The translations under genes and the position numbers were made by a program. A stretch of 64,000 nucleotides of DNA from Oliverpabstia intestinalis (GTDB lineage Bacteria; Bacillota; Clostridia; Lachnospirales; Lachnospiraceae): the NCBI RefSeq assembly GCF_009696065.1, contig NZ_VUMS01000007.1:62001-126000 (forward strand). Direction: 5' to 3'. Below, piece by piece: positions 1-8,202 of this stretch (position 1 is the stretch's first letter; every line of letters begins with the position of its first letter). The notes under the pieces are model-generated. The model ran no database searches, was not told the DNA's origin, and saw nothing but the letters and a program-made list of their open reading frames with translations.

Positions 1-258
1 GCTCCAGTTGGATATAATATTCTTACAAGTCGTGTTGAAGTAGCAATTAATAATAATGACAATCCAGCAACTGTAGAAAATGATCAGGATGTTACAAAAT
101 ATGTAAGTGGTGGTGTTGAAATCGTGAACCAGCGTGGTGCTGAGCTTCCATCCACAGGTGGCATCGGTACAACAATCTTCTACGTAATCGGTGCAATCCT
201 TGTGATCGGTGCCGGAATCGTTCTGGTAACCCGCAGAAGAATGTATCATAACTCATAA
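1..258 (+). CDS. LPXTG surface or pilin protein, C-terminal part
   Basis: Open at the window edge; 85 C-terminal residues are visible. The sequence shows a short linker, the sortase signal LPSTGG, a hydrophobic membrane segment of about 20 residues and the basic tail TRRR. This is the classic cell-wall sorting signal: a sortase cleaves between Thr and Gly and joins the protein to the wall or to another pilin. A class C sortase gene lies about 320 bases downstream, which fits a pilus backbone or minor pilin. Its N-terminal domains are not visible, so its type cannot be fixed. Confidence 0.9.
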   Translation, partial: APVGYNILTSRVEVAINNNDNPATVENDQDVTKYVSGGVEIVNQRGAELPSTGGIGTTIFYVIGAILVIGAGIVLVTRRRMYHNS

Positions 259-281
259 TATGTCTATCTGAATCATCCATA

Positions 282-308
282 GGAGGAGCGGCATTAATGC
301 CGCCCTCC
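282..308. terminator. Hairpin after the pilin gene
   Basis: A GC-rich inverted repeat (GAGGxGCGGCAT against ATGCCGCCCTC) begins about 25 bases after the stop codon. No U-run follows, so it may be an mRNA-stabilising or processing hairpin rather than a terminator. Confidence 0.45.
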
Positions 309-460
309 GGGGGTGATCGTCTGATTTATATGAGGATCTGTATCCATTAGTATAATTCGTTCTTGTTAATGGATAGAGATGTTCATATCGAACAGATGCA
401 TAAGATAAAAATAATTATGAACATGGCAGAATGGAGATTCCATTGTCGCGGCATTTGGAT

Positions 461-487
461 ATACCGAGATAAATCGGTATATTTTTA
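461..487 (+). terminator. Intrinsic terminator between pilin and sortase genes
   Basis: The stem ATACCGA/TCGGTAT with a 6-base loop is followed directly by ATTTTTAT. It lies about 90 bases before the sortase start, so the sortase is probably expressed from its own promoter or by read-through. Confidence 0.65.
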
Positions 488-574
488 TCGTATAGGAAAC
501 CTTGTTCTAATATGGTAGAATAGTTGCGTGGGAATCCGTTGCCACAGAAGTTTGTTTAACAGGGGCATGAATTT

Positions 575-1399
575 ATGAACTGGATGAAAAAAAATTGGAC
601 AACAATTCTTCTGGTCTGTATCTTATTGCTGGGAGTGGGGATATTTGCATATCCGACCTTCAGCGATTACTGGAACTCGTTTCATCAGAGTCAGGCAGTG
701 ACAAGCTACGTTGAGAATGTAGCAAATCTGGATACGGAACAGTATGAGGCATTGTGGAATGAGGCAGTGGCTTATAATAAGAAGCTGGCAAAGAACGGTA
801 TCCAGTGGAATATGACCGATGAAGAAAAAGCAGAATACAATAAGTATCTGGCAGTGGATGATTCCGGAATCATGGGATACATCGATATTCCGGTGATTGA
901 CTGTTCTCTGCCGATCTACCACGGTACTGATGAATCCGTACTTCAGGTTGCGATTGGACATATTGAAGGATCTTCACTCCCGGTTGGAGGAGAAGGAAGC
1001 CACTGTGTGATTTCCGGTCACCGTGGTCTGCCTTCCGCCAGATTATTTACCGATCTTGATAAGCTTGTTGAGGGAGATATATTTATTCTCCATACACTGG
1101 ATGCGACACTGACTTATGAGGTGGATCAGATCCGTATCGTAGAGCCGACAGATCTTTCCGATCTGCAGATCGAAGAAGGTAAGGACTACTGTACATTAGT
1201 GACCTGTACACCATACGGAATCAATACACATCGGCTTTTGGTGCGTGGACATCGGATCGAGAATCAGAATGCTACAGACATTCGTGTCAGTGCAGATGCA
1301 ACCCAGGTGGATCCTGTGCAGGTTGCACCATTTATCGCAACACCGATCCTGATCGTACTTCTGATCTGGGTATTTGTCGGAGGCAGGAGAAAACGCTAG
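575..1399 (+). CDS. Class C sortase (pilus polymerising)
   Basis: 274 aa membrane transpeptidase that joins LPXTG pilins. An N-terminal membrane segment (about 10-27) and a second C-terminal one (about 253-270) before GGRRKR are typical of class C. The catalytic triad is visible: His149 in SGHRG, Cys211 in TLVTCTP and Arg220 in NTHRLLVRG. It follows an LPSTGG protein on the same strand, its likely substrate. The ATG at 575 has AGGGG about nine bases upstream. Confidence 0.93.
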   Translation: MNWMKKNWTTILLVCILLLGVGIFAYPTFSDYWNSFHQSQAVTSYVENVANLDTEQYEALWNEAVAYNKKLAKNGIQWNMTDEEKAEYNKYLAVDDSGIMGYIDIPVIDCSLPIYHGTDESVLQVAIGHIEGSSLPVGGEGSHCVISGHRGLPSARLFTDLDKLVEGDIFILHTLDATLTYEVDQIRIVEPTDLSDLQIEEGKDYCTLVTCTPYGINTHRLLVRGHRIENQNATDIRVSADATQVDPVQVAPFIATPILIVLLIWVFVGGRRKR

Positions 1400-1490
1400 T
1401 ATACTGTAAGCGATGAATAATACACCGCCTACCATACTTCTAAATTTAATAAAAGCAGTAAACGACTCCCGTTTACTATCAATTCCTCTG

Positions 1491-2323
1491 CTACACATCC
1501 GGCAGGGGAATTCTTTTTTCCGGAACATTAGATTCCACATCAATTAGCCCTAAGCATTGCTCCTTTATAAATTCACTCCATGGCATCAACTGCTCTATAC
1601 CTGCGGACGAATTCAAGTAATCCGGCATATACAGAAGTACCGTATAGAGATATTGGAAAATATTCAGATTGTTTGCTTTTGCCGTTTCTACGATGCTGTA
1701 CATCACCGCACTTGCTCCGGCTCCGGCCTCTGATGTATGGAACAGGAAAGCTTTCCGTCCAATTGCATAGCTTTTGGCCTTTCGCTCAGCTCGATTGTTT
1801 GAGATCTCACATCTGCCATCCAACAGATAATTCATCAGCGTCTCATGGTGGTTTTGGGCATAGATCACCGCTTTCCCAAGCTTGCTTCCGCCAGTTGGAT
1901 GAAGGGTATCCAGCCAGTTCCAGAACTGTTCCCATACAGGTTGTTCCAAAACTGTTCTTTGTTGTTTTCGTTCTTCGGGATCCAAATCCTTCAGTGTGCG
2001 CTCCAGATAGAAGAGTTTATTGCAATACAGCAGTCCGATTTCTGCAGGAAGCAACTGTTTTGCTTCTTCTTCATCTGGAAGATTGATATCTTCGATTGCC
2101 ACATCGGAGTTGATATCCAATAGTTTCAGCCTTTTTCGCATGGCTGCCGGAACTGCCTCGAAGAACTTCCGTCTTGCATGTGCAAGACAGCATACCAGTA
2201 TGACATCTTCCAGTTGGTTATAACCCTGGTATCCGTCACACTGTACCAGTCCATGAAATCCTTCCAGGAAGTTTTGTGCACAGGATCCTTTGCGGCTTGG
2301 CTGGTAATCACATTGATGCTCTG
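1491..2323 (-). pseudogene. IS66 family transposase, 5' truncated
   Basis: One reading frame on the minus strand carries the C-terminal half of an IS66 transposase. It begins within YQPSRKG, continues through the DDE-region sequence VQCDGYQGYN and LAHARRKFFEAVP, then the typical C-terminal region with SNNRAERKAKSYAIGRKAFLF. The N-terminal part (leucine zipper, zinc finger) is missing. The frame stops at a short perfect inverted-repeat element that starts at 2324, so the insertion sequence is dead. No partner orf1/orf2 is present. Confidence 0.9.
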
Positions 2324-2385
2324 GGTGTCAGGTGTAATTAAAACTTGATAAAATTTCTAAATATCATTTCATAACACCTGACACC
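2324..2385. repeat. 62-bp element with 12-bp perfect inverted ends
   Basis: GGTGTCAGGTGT and its exact reverse complement bound an AT-rich core of 38 bases. It lies exactly between the IS66 remnant and the rRNA methyltransferase stub. It could be a MITE-like miniature element or the fused ends of a lost insertion sequence. Confidence 0.6.
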
Positions 2386-2398
2386 AACTAGTGTAACA

Positions 2399-2842
2399 CA
2401 TCCGGAGAGGATCGTTTATGTGAGCTGCGATTCCGCGACGCTGGCGCGGGATCTGAAGTATTTGTGCGGGCATGGGTATGAGCTAAAGAAGGCGACGGCA
2501 GCAGATATGTTCCCGCAGACGGTGCATGTGGAGACGGTATGTCTTTTGTCCAAATTCCATGAAGCGAAGCATCATGTGAATGTGACGGTGGATATGGATG
2601 AGATGGATCTGACCAGTGCGGAGAGTAAGGCTACGTATGAGGAGATTAAGAAATATGTAGCTGTGCATAATGATGGAATGAAGGTGTCTAACCTTTATAT
2701 TGCACAGGTACAAGCTAAGTATGGAATCATAGAGCGTGAGAACTATAATTTGCCTAAGTCGGAAGATACAAAGCATCCACAGTGTCCAAAAGAGAAAGAG
2801 GATGCGATTGTGGACGCATTGAGATTTTTTCGGATGATTTAA
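2399..2842 (+). pseudogene. RumA-type 23S rRNA uracil methyltransferase, 3' stub
   Basis: The frame carries only the end of a 23S rRNA (uracil-5-)-methyltransferase: [14 protein letters not shown] (motif of the methyl-transfer fold) and [14 protein letters not shown]. After it comes the extension common in Clostridia, ending in [16 protein letters not shown]. The TRAM domain, Fe-S cysteines, SAM-binding core and catalytic Cys are gone, so it cannot be active. The break sits at the inverted-repeat element on its left. Another full copy elsewhere in the genome would be expected. Confidence 0.85.
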
Positions 2843-2912
2843 AAATTTGATTGACAATTGAGTATTACAGTAGTAACCTAAATCTAATATTTTTTGAAAG
2901 GAAATTCTTCGG

Positions 2913-3023
2913 ATGAGCAGATTTGTATCCAAATCTTCATACGTCAATGTGGTAGCCAAGCATGCGGTACACGTGCATGGTTTTGTTGGTGTATGTAAAG
3001 ATAGTGGATACAGAGAAGAATAG
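2913..3023 (+). other. Possible 36-aa small ORF
   Basis: In the otherwise empty stretch 2843-3143, an ATG preceded by AAAGGAAA at moderate spacing opens 36 codons (start MSRFVSKSSY, end SGYREE). No family is recognised. The rest of the stretch shows only the terminator-like hairpin further right. Confidence 0.2.
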
Positions 3024-3057
3024 GATTTCAGAATATATACGATATACGTATACGCTG

Positions 3058-3091
3058 ACCACTTATCTTTTCTGGGTAGGTGGTTTTTTTA
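3058..3091 (+). terminator. Weak terminator-like hairpin
   Basis: ACCAC and GTGGT arms enclose a 16-17 base loop and are followed by seven Ts. It lies just before the acetyltransferase gene. Confidence 0.45.
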
Positions 3092-3143
3092 TTATTTTGG
3101 CCGGATAATAAAAGCAATCAGATTAGAAAGTGAGGGATAAAAC

Positions 3144-4220
3144 ATGCATGAATATGTAATAGAGACAGAGCGCTTGATATTGCGCCCATTATGTGACAAG
3201 GATAGAGATGCTATCTTCAAATGGGTTAGTGATGAGGATGTTGCAAAGTATATGGTCTACAACACTTACACATCAAAAGATCAGGTTTCAGAATGGCTTA
3301 CTTATTTGAAAAGCGTAGAGAATGAGTATCATTTTGGATTTGTGAGAAAAGAAGACAATGAGCTAATAGGAAGTGGAAGCATTGGACCGGATAGTAAGCG
3401 CGAAGATTTTTGGGGCTTTGGCTATAATTTTAGGAAAGACTGCTGGGGCTATGGATTTGCAACTGAAGCAACAAAGGCAATGATGCAATTTGCAAACGAA
3501 AAATTTGGTGTTAGTAAGTTTTCTTCAAGCCATGTTGAAGAAAATAAAGCATCAGGTCATGTAATGGAAAAATGTGGACTACATTTTGTTAATTATGGTC
3601 AATTTCAAAAACTGGATGGTAGCTGTAGGATGCGCTCTATGGAGTACGAAGGTACCCTTGAGAGTATTGAGTTGGTAGAACTTCAAATAAAATATGCTGA
3701 AGATATATGGAATTTCCGTCAGGAGATTATTGATAATGATGCAGATAGTGAAAATCAATTTGCAGGATGCGGTTGTCTTGATAAATGTAATTCTGCAGAG
3801 GAATGGATTCGTATATGTAAATTGAGAAATAGCGAGGAAACATGTAACGACGGAGGAACAACGGTACCTTCAGATATGTATCTTGCAGTACGAAAAAGCG
3901 ATGACAGAATTGTAGGGATTATTGATTTGAGACACCACATTGATCCCCCTATTCTTGGAACATGGGGCGGCCATACTGGCTATTCGGTTCGCCCTTCAGA
4001 AAGAAGAAAAGGATATGCGAAAGAGATGCTTCGTTTGAACATCAGAAATGCAAGGAATTTGGGTATCAAAAAAATGCTTGTTACTTGTGATGAAACCAAT
4101 AAAGCCAGCGAACAGACTATTATTTCAAACGGCGGTATTTTTGAAAAAAGTATTGAAGTTGAAGGAACTATTATAAAAAGATATTGGATTGACTTAACGA
4201 AAGTAGGTGAAGAGGGATGA
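3144..4220 (+). CDS. Tandem GNAT acetyltransferase (two domains)
   Basis: 358 aa with two GNAT folds. The first (about 1-165) is RimJ/RimL-like: it starts ETERLILRPL and has the acetyl-CoA loop region NFRKDCWGYGFATEA. The second (about 175-350) carries GYSVRPSERRKGYAKEML, the R/Q-x-x-G-x-G/A type loop. GNATs move acetyl groups from acetyl-CoA to amines on proteins or small molecules; the substrates are not evident. A two-domain protein could be a natural fusion or two neighbours joined. Its stop codon overlaps the next start (ATGA). Confidence 0.85.
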   Translation: MHEYVIETERLILRPLCDKDRDAIFKWVSDEDVAKYMVYNTYTSKDQVSEWLTYLKSVENEYHFGFVRKEDNELIGSGSIGPDSKREDFWGFGYNFRKDCWGYGFATEATKAMMQFANEKFGVSKFSSSHVEENKASGHVMEKCGLHFVNYGQFQKLDGSCRMRSMEYEGTLESIELVELQIKYAEDIWNFRQEIIDNDADSENQFAGCGCLDKCNSAEEWIRICKLRNSEETCNDGGTTVPSDMYLAVRKSDDRIVGIIDLRHHIDPPILGTWGGHTGYSVRPSERRKGYAKEMLRLNIRNARNLGIKKMLVTCDETNKASEQTIISNGGIFEKSIEVEGTIIKRYWIDLTKVGEEG

Positions 4221-4614
4221 GATACTATCGTATTCACACTGCTGATATAGCATATATCACGCAACAGCCGAGAGGAATTTTTACTGCAATTGGATAATTG
4301 GTTGAAGCAGGTATTCTATCCGAGGAGGAAACTGCAGAATACTGGAAGAATCGTGCCTATTTCGAAAAGGTATTGCCGGTGCCTCCCTTTTATGAAGAAG
4401 GTAATCCGGACAAGGCTATCACTTGGTTTAAAGATACTCCTGAGGGAAGTCAGATTTATTCTGAAATGACATTTACAGGGAGATGGCAAGAAAATATGGG
4501 ACGCAGCTATATATGTCTGAGTGTGATGAGATTCCCGGGGAAATCATCTACGAGGATGATTTTCAGATTGCCATCAAGAATCAGAGGACCGATATTCGTA
4601 TTACAACACATTAA
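4217..4614 (+). pseudogene. Conserved small protein broken by a stop and a frameshift
   Basis: The ATG overlaps the acetyltransferase stop. The frame reads MRYYRIHTADIAYI to IFTAIG, then an in-frame TAA near 4295. It continues VEAGILSEEETAEYWKNRAY to SQIYSEMTF, then needs a one-base shift near 4470 to continue YREMARKYGTQLYMSECDE to its stop at 4612. The consistent coding sense across both lesions (about 131 codons) shows a gene lost recently. No function is known to me. Confidence 0.75.
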
Positions 4615-4629
4615 ATATAGGAGCATCTT

Positions 4630-5526
4630 ATGAGAAAAATACTATGTTCGACAGGGGCATTGTTTCCGCGAACAACGCCCGAAAAGTATATTGCGCTTGG
4701 TGATATGGCAGACAAACTAAACTGCAATGGATTTGAGTTCATGGTGGACAGTACGATGTATGAAAATGTGCACAAGCTAATTCAAATCGTTAAGCCACTG
4801 AAGTTATGGATTCCGGTGGTGCACTGTCAGAAATCGCTGGGGGAATCTTTATGTGGTATGAAAGCTTGGTTTGACGAGACAGGATATCATGAATACAGAA
4901 TGACGGATGAGGAGGATCGGACAGCCTTCCAAAACGGGATAGAACGCTTTCGAGTGAATTTGGAGATTGCAGGTGCCTTCGGTGCTGACAAAATGGTGCT
5001 CCACCTCTGGAACGGTATTGTATCTGATAAGAATCTTTCCAAAAACATCGAACGCTTTGGCGTGTTAAATGAACTGGCGAGAGCTTCCCGGGTAGAACTG
5101 ATGATTGAAAATGTGGTATGTAACCACAAGAATCCTCTCGAAAACATAAGAAGAGTACACGAAGCATACCGATGCGCCACTTTTGTCTATGACACCAAGA
5201 TGTCTGAGTTTCACAATCAGACCATGGAACTGTTTTCCTCTGAGTGGGACTGGTTGCTTCGCGAGTGTCTGGTATCGCACATGCACATTAATGACTATAA
5301 TGGCGGGTACATGGACTGGAGCAATTTGAAAACACTTCCCGTCGGAGCGGGAAAGATTGATTTTATAGGCTTTTTTGATAAGCTTGCAAAATATGACTAT
5401 GCAGGTGACTTCACGGTGGAAGCGACTGCTATTTGCAGGGAAACCGGTGAAGTGGATTACGATATGCTGAATGCATGTTTTGACAGGATTCGGAACCTGC
5501 TGCGACATACTGAAACACATAAATAA
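4630..5526 (+). CDS. Sugar phosphate isomerase/epimerase-like TIM-barrel protein
   Basis: 298 aa, AP endonuclease 2/xylose isomerase-like TIM barrel. Metal-site-like sequences are visible: VVHCQKSLGE, KMVLHLWNG, LMIENVVCNH, CLVSHMHINDYNG and FTVEATAIC, placed at successive strand ends as in the family. Members isomerise or epimerise sugars or cleave AP sites. A small-molecule role is more likely here, because the next gene is a nucleoside phosphorylase-like enzyme only 26 bases away. The substrate is unknown. A clear TAGGAG site precedes the ATG. Confidence 0.75.
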   Translation: MRKILCSTGALFPRTTPEKYIALGDMADKLNCNGFEFMVDSTMYENVHKLIQIVKPLKLWIPVVHCQKSLGESLCGMKAWFDETGYHEYRMTDEEDRTAFQNGIERFRVNLEIAGAFGADKMVLHLWNGIVSDKNLSKNIERFGVLNELARASRVELMIENVVCNHKNPLENIRRVHEAYRCATFVYDTKMSEFHNQTMELFSSEWDWLLRECLVSHMHINDYNGGYMDWSNLKTLPVGAGKIDFIGFFDKLAKYDYAGDFTVEATAICRETGEVDYDMLNACFDRIRNLLRHTETHK

Positions 5527-5552
5527 AGTAAATCAGAGGAGGAAAATCAACC

Positions 5553-6347
5553 ATGAAAAAGAGAATGATTGAAATAATGGACAAATTTCATCAATACAAT
5601 TCCGACAACATGGCATATCTTGCTTTCGGTCTTGATAAGAATGAACACTATGATGCGCTGGTTGTTGCGCCAAGCTTTTCTCCGTATAAACTTAAGATGG
5701 ATAGCTATTGCAAGGTCACAACATTAAAGGAAGGCGCATATATTGCGGGATATCTCGTTGAAAAAGATGACCTGAAGATTGCATGGATAAAAACTGCATC
5801 ATCAGATTCAAATTTGATTGATCATGTGGCAGTATGTGCAGAGCTGACTTTTGACAAAATGATTTTTATAGGTGCAGTTGGCGCATTAAAACCGGAGTTT
5901 GAGCTTGGCGATTTGTGCACGCCTTCTTTTTCAATCGCTGGAGGATTTGCACATACCTATCTGAAAGATTCTATCAAAGATTTTGTTCCTTTTGAAAGGG
6001 TAGAACCTGATATGGAATTTATAAATAATGTTGTTGGAATCGCGGAAGAAAGCGGTTATGAATTAAAGAAAGCATCTGTATTTTGCACACCTTCAATTGC
6101 TGCAGAATACTATCATCTTGAAGAAATAAAAGAGTTCGATACTGACTTAATTGAAATGGAAACAGCGTCTCTTTATCTTATGGCAGATTTATTGGAGATA
6201 CCGACAGTTGCGCTTCTGGTAGTATCAGATAATTCTGCTACAGGAGCCGCTTTGGTAGGTCGGACAGATGAGGAACAGAGTAGATATGACTATGGGCGAA
6301 ACGTAGTACTTCCTACAATGATATTAAAGACTGCAGATGCAAAGTGA
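5553..6347 (+). CDS. Nucleoside phosphorylase-like protein
   Basis: 264 aa, purine/uridine phosphorylase superfamily. Visible signatures are GAVGALKPEFELGD (family glycine-rich region), the purine/ribose-binding sequence IEMETASLY and LVVSDN near the C-terminus. Such enzymes split nucleosides with phosphate to free base and sugar-1-phosphate. With the upstream TIM-barrel isomerase it may form a small salvage or modified-nucleoside operon (AGGAGG site, short gap). The specificity cannot be read from sequence. Confidence 0.75.
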   Translation: MKKRMIEIMDKFHQYNSDNMAYLAFGLDKNEHYDALVVAPSFSPYKLKMDSYCKVTTLKEGAYIAGYLVEKDDLKIAWIKTASSDSNLIDHVAVCAELTFDKMIFIGAVGALKPEFELGDLCTPSFSIAGGFAHTYLKDSIKDFVPFERVEPDMEFINNVVGIAEESGYELKKASVFCTPSIAAEYYHLEEIKEFDTDLIEMETASLYLMADLLEIPTVALLVVSDNSATGAALVGRTDEEQSRYDYGRNVVLPTMILKTADAK

Positions 6348-6437
6348 AGCGTCATATATAGAAATGTAAGGTAAGTTCCTTATTTTGTACCATATGTTAA
6401 TATGTTCGAGATATTAAATAGAAACTCTGAAAAATTC

Positions 6438-6466
6438 TTGACAAAAACGAACAAATATTCTATATT
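6438..6466 (+). promoter_or_regulatory. Near-perfect sigma-A promoter
   Basis: TTGACA (6438-6443), a 17-base spacer and TATATT (6461-6466). A strong terminator begins only about 50 bases downstream. Confidence 0.75.
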
Positions 6467-6472
6467 ATCAAC

Positions 6473-6546
6473 GGTGATTCTATACCCAAAAACAGAAAAT
6501 GTGAATATACAAACAAAGCTCAAACCCGTGTGGTTTGGGCTTTTTC
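6473..6546 (+). ncRNA. Candidate small RNA (about 75 nt)
   Basis: The strong promoter ends at 6466 and a strong Rho-independent terminator lies at 6515-6546 (AGCTCAAACC/GGTTTGGGCT followed by TTTTT). No open reading frame fits between them. The unit sits at the left border of the mobilisation module in the gene-free stretch 6348-6806, so it may be a control RNA of the element. It could also be an attenuated leader of mobC. Confidence 0.45.
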
Positions 6547-6692
6547 CAGTTTTGTAAGAATTCTGAGGACAACAATTTGAAAAAAGTCAATTAACACTTT
6601 GCGACAGGTTTTGGACAGAATTTTTCACAAAACTGTTTGTGCAACACTAACAAATTTTGGGGAATGTATAGTCTCGCAAAGGTAACAACATG

Positions 6693-6721
6693 GCAATCGA
6701 GTAGTATCGGTTGCTTTTTTG
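6693..6721 (+). terminator. Terminator or attenuator upstream of mobC
   Basis: Stem GCAATCGA/TCGGTTGC with a six-base loop followed by seven Ts, 85 bases before the mobC start. It may attenuate transcription into the mobilisation gene. Confidence 0.6.
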
Positions 6722-6806
6722 TTGCTCATTTTTAGAAATTATCGACTGTCCCGGAAGAATGATTTCTAAAAGATTACAAATGTGAAAAAAATGGAGGAAA
6801 AGAAAA

Positions 6807-7163
6807 ATGAAAGAGTATTCAAAAGGTATTTATGTGAAATTTAAACAGGAGGAGGTGGAGATGATTCATGAACGTATGAAGGAGGCCGGAGTTCAAAATA
6901 TGAGCGCCTTTATCAGAAAAATGGCTTTGAATGGATATTTGATCAATTTGCGATGGCCAGATTTGAGTAAGGTGTTGTTCTTGCATTCAAGAATTAGCAA
7001 TAACCTAAATCAGTATTCGAAAAAAGCAAATGAAACCGGAAATATCTACAGAGAGGATATTGCTGAATTAAAAGAGATGCATGCTGAGCAAACTAAGTTA
7101 CTTAGAAAAACGCTTAAGTCAGTTATTCATCTTTATGATGTAGATTTAAGGAAGAGAAATTAA
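6807..7163 (+). CDS. MobC-like mobilisation accessory protein
   Basis: 118 aa. It looks like the MobC relaxosome family: an N-terminal ribbon-helix-helix-like DNA-binding region (GIYVKFKQEEVEMIHERMKE, then NMSAFIRKMALNGY) and a C-terminal helix with RISNNLNQYSKKANETGNIY. MobC proteins bind near oriT and help the relaxase open the strands. A relaxase gene normally overlaps or follows; here it is missing, so the element cannot mobilise itself. Good GGAGG site. Confidence 0.8.
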   Translation: MKEYSKGIYVKFKQEEVEMIHERMKEAGVQNMSAFIRKMALNGYLINLRWPDLSKVLFLHSRISNNLNQYSKKANETGNIYREDIAELKEMHAEQTKLLRKTLKSVIHLYDVDLRKRN

Positions 7164-7363
7164 TTATTTTCAAAAAGCGTCAGCGTGGCTCTGCGGCTTG
7201 CCAGCAGTTCAAGGGGATTGGGGGCGCAAGACGTCCGGTGGACGTCTGTTCTGCGCGGACCGGAGTGGAACGGAGACTACTCCACAACAAGCAAAAATGC
7301 GCTGGGTATATACCGGTGCACTGCTTGCCGATTTGTGAAATAGCATGATAGTTAGTATGAATA
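7164..7363. other. Possible oriT or relaxase-gene scar
   Basis: This 200-base gap is GC-richer than its flanks and has no supported gene. It contains the inverted repeat GACGTCCGGTGGACGTC and a second imperfect repeat around GGAGTGGAACGGAGACTACTCC. Its position directly after mobC, with stacked inverted repeats, fits an origin of transfer, but no nick site is recognised. Confidence 0.3.
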
Positions 7364-7384
7364 ATGTCAGAAAGGATTTTAATT

Positions 7385-7621
7385 ATGGTTAAGAATAAAG
7401 TGGTTCTAAAAGAAAGAGATGCATGGAGTGATTTGGCAAATTTTATCGGAGAGATGGTAGCAAAGTATGCGGAAGCAATGGATTTGGATAGTTTACCGGA
7501 TCCGGATCATTATCTTCTCATGAAAAGAATAAAACAGCTGTATGTCGAATTTTATAAAGAGAAGAATATTGAAAAATTCAGAAATACAAAAATCTCTATT
7601 GAAAGAAAAGTTGCGGCATGA
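7385..7621 (+). CDS. Small conserved hypothetical protein of the mobile element
   Basis: 78 aa. The ATG at 7385 is chosen because AGAAAGGA lies at good spacing, while the in-frame ATG at 7364 has no ribosome site. The sequence is helical and charged (WSDLANFIGEMVAKYAEAMD), without membrane segments or known motifs. It lies between mobC and an XRE regulator, so it is an accessory gene of the element. Confidence 0.55.
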   Translation: MVKNKVVLKERDAWSDLANFIGEMVAKYAEAMDLDSLPDPDHYLLMKRIKQLYVEFYKEKNIEKFRNTKISIERKVAA

Positions 7622-7694
7622 TATTATAACCGTAAAGACGGATATATTAATTATAATATACGGATATGCATAGAATGCTGACGGAGGAAAAATC

Positions 7695-8060
7695 ATGATT
7701 ATCAGTGAAAGAATTTTTTATGTGATGGAGCAGAAGAACATAACGCAGTTGGAACTCTCAAGAAGAACCGGAATTGCAACGAGCAACATCAGTGACTGGA
7801 AAAAGAAAAAGACAAATCCAAAAGCGGATTGTTTGCTTTCAATATGTGATGCATTAGATATTACTCCTGAACAGCTTTTGACAGGAAAAGGAATTGAACC
7901 GGAATATAAAGATTCAGATATGGATTATGAAGTTACTAGGTCAGATATTAAGATTTTAAAACAGATACATAGTCTAGGTGATGAGCAGTATAAACGACTG
8001 ATGGCGTATATAAAGGCCTTGCAGAAGTTGGAACAGATGGAGAGTATTGTGGAGGATTGA
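7695..8060 (+). CDS. XRE-family (cI-like) repressor
   Basis: 121 aa. An N-terminal helix-turn-helix of the XRE type covers about residues 5-60 (ITQLELSRRTGIATSNISDW is the recognition region). A short helical C-terminal part may serve dimerisation. It is the likely master regulator of this mobile element. Perfect palindromes that could be its operators lie directly downstream at 8083-8145, between it and the ORF6N gene. Confidence 0.85.
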   Translation: MIISERIFYVMEQKNITQLELSRRTGIATSNISDWKKKKTNPKADCLLSICDALDITPEQLLTGKGIEPEYKDSDMDYEVTRSDIKILKQIHSLGDEQYKRLMAYIKALQKLEQMESIVED

Positions 8061-8082
8061 TTAATCTCAAGTTGCGTTAACG

Positions 8083-8145
8083 TTCAAGGTGAATTAACTG
8101 CACCTTGAATCAAAAATCCATGAAGTCACAATTTGTGACTTCATG
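8083..8145. promoter_or_regulatory. Two perfect palindromes before the ORF6N gene
   Basis: TTCAAGGTG/CACCTTGAA (8083-8109, nine-base loop) and a 27-base palindrome at 8119-8145 with core AAGTCACAATTTGTGACTT. A nearly identical 27-base palindrome (core AAGTCGCAATTTGCGACTT) lies inside the following gene at 8412-8438. They are likely operator sites or hairpins. Confidence 0.6.
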
Positions 8146-8202
8146 AAATGGAATTGAAAAATCAATCTGACGGAACTAATAACCGGTTTGGTAGGGGGAA
8201 AA

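Noticed and set aside
3144-4220. Two separate acetyltransferase genes
   Set aside because: The frame is unbroken across both domains and there is no ribosome site between them.
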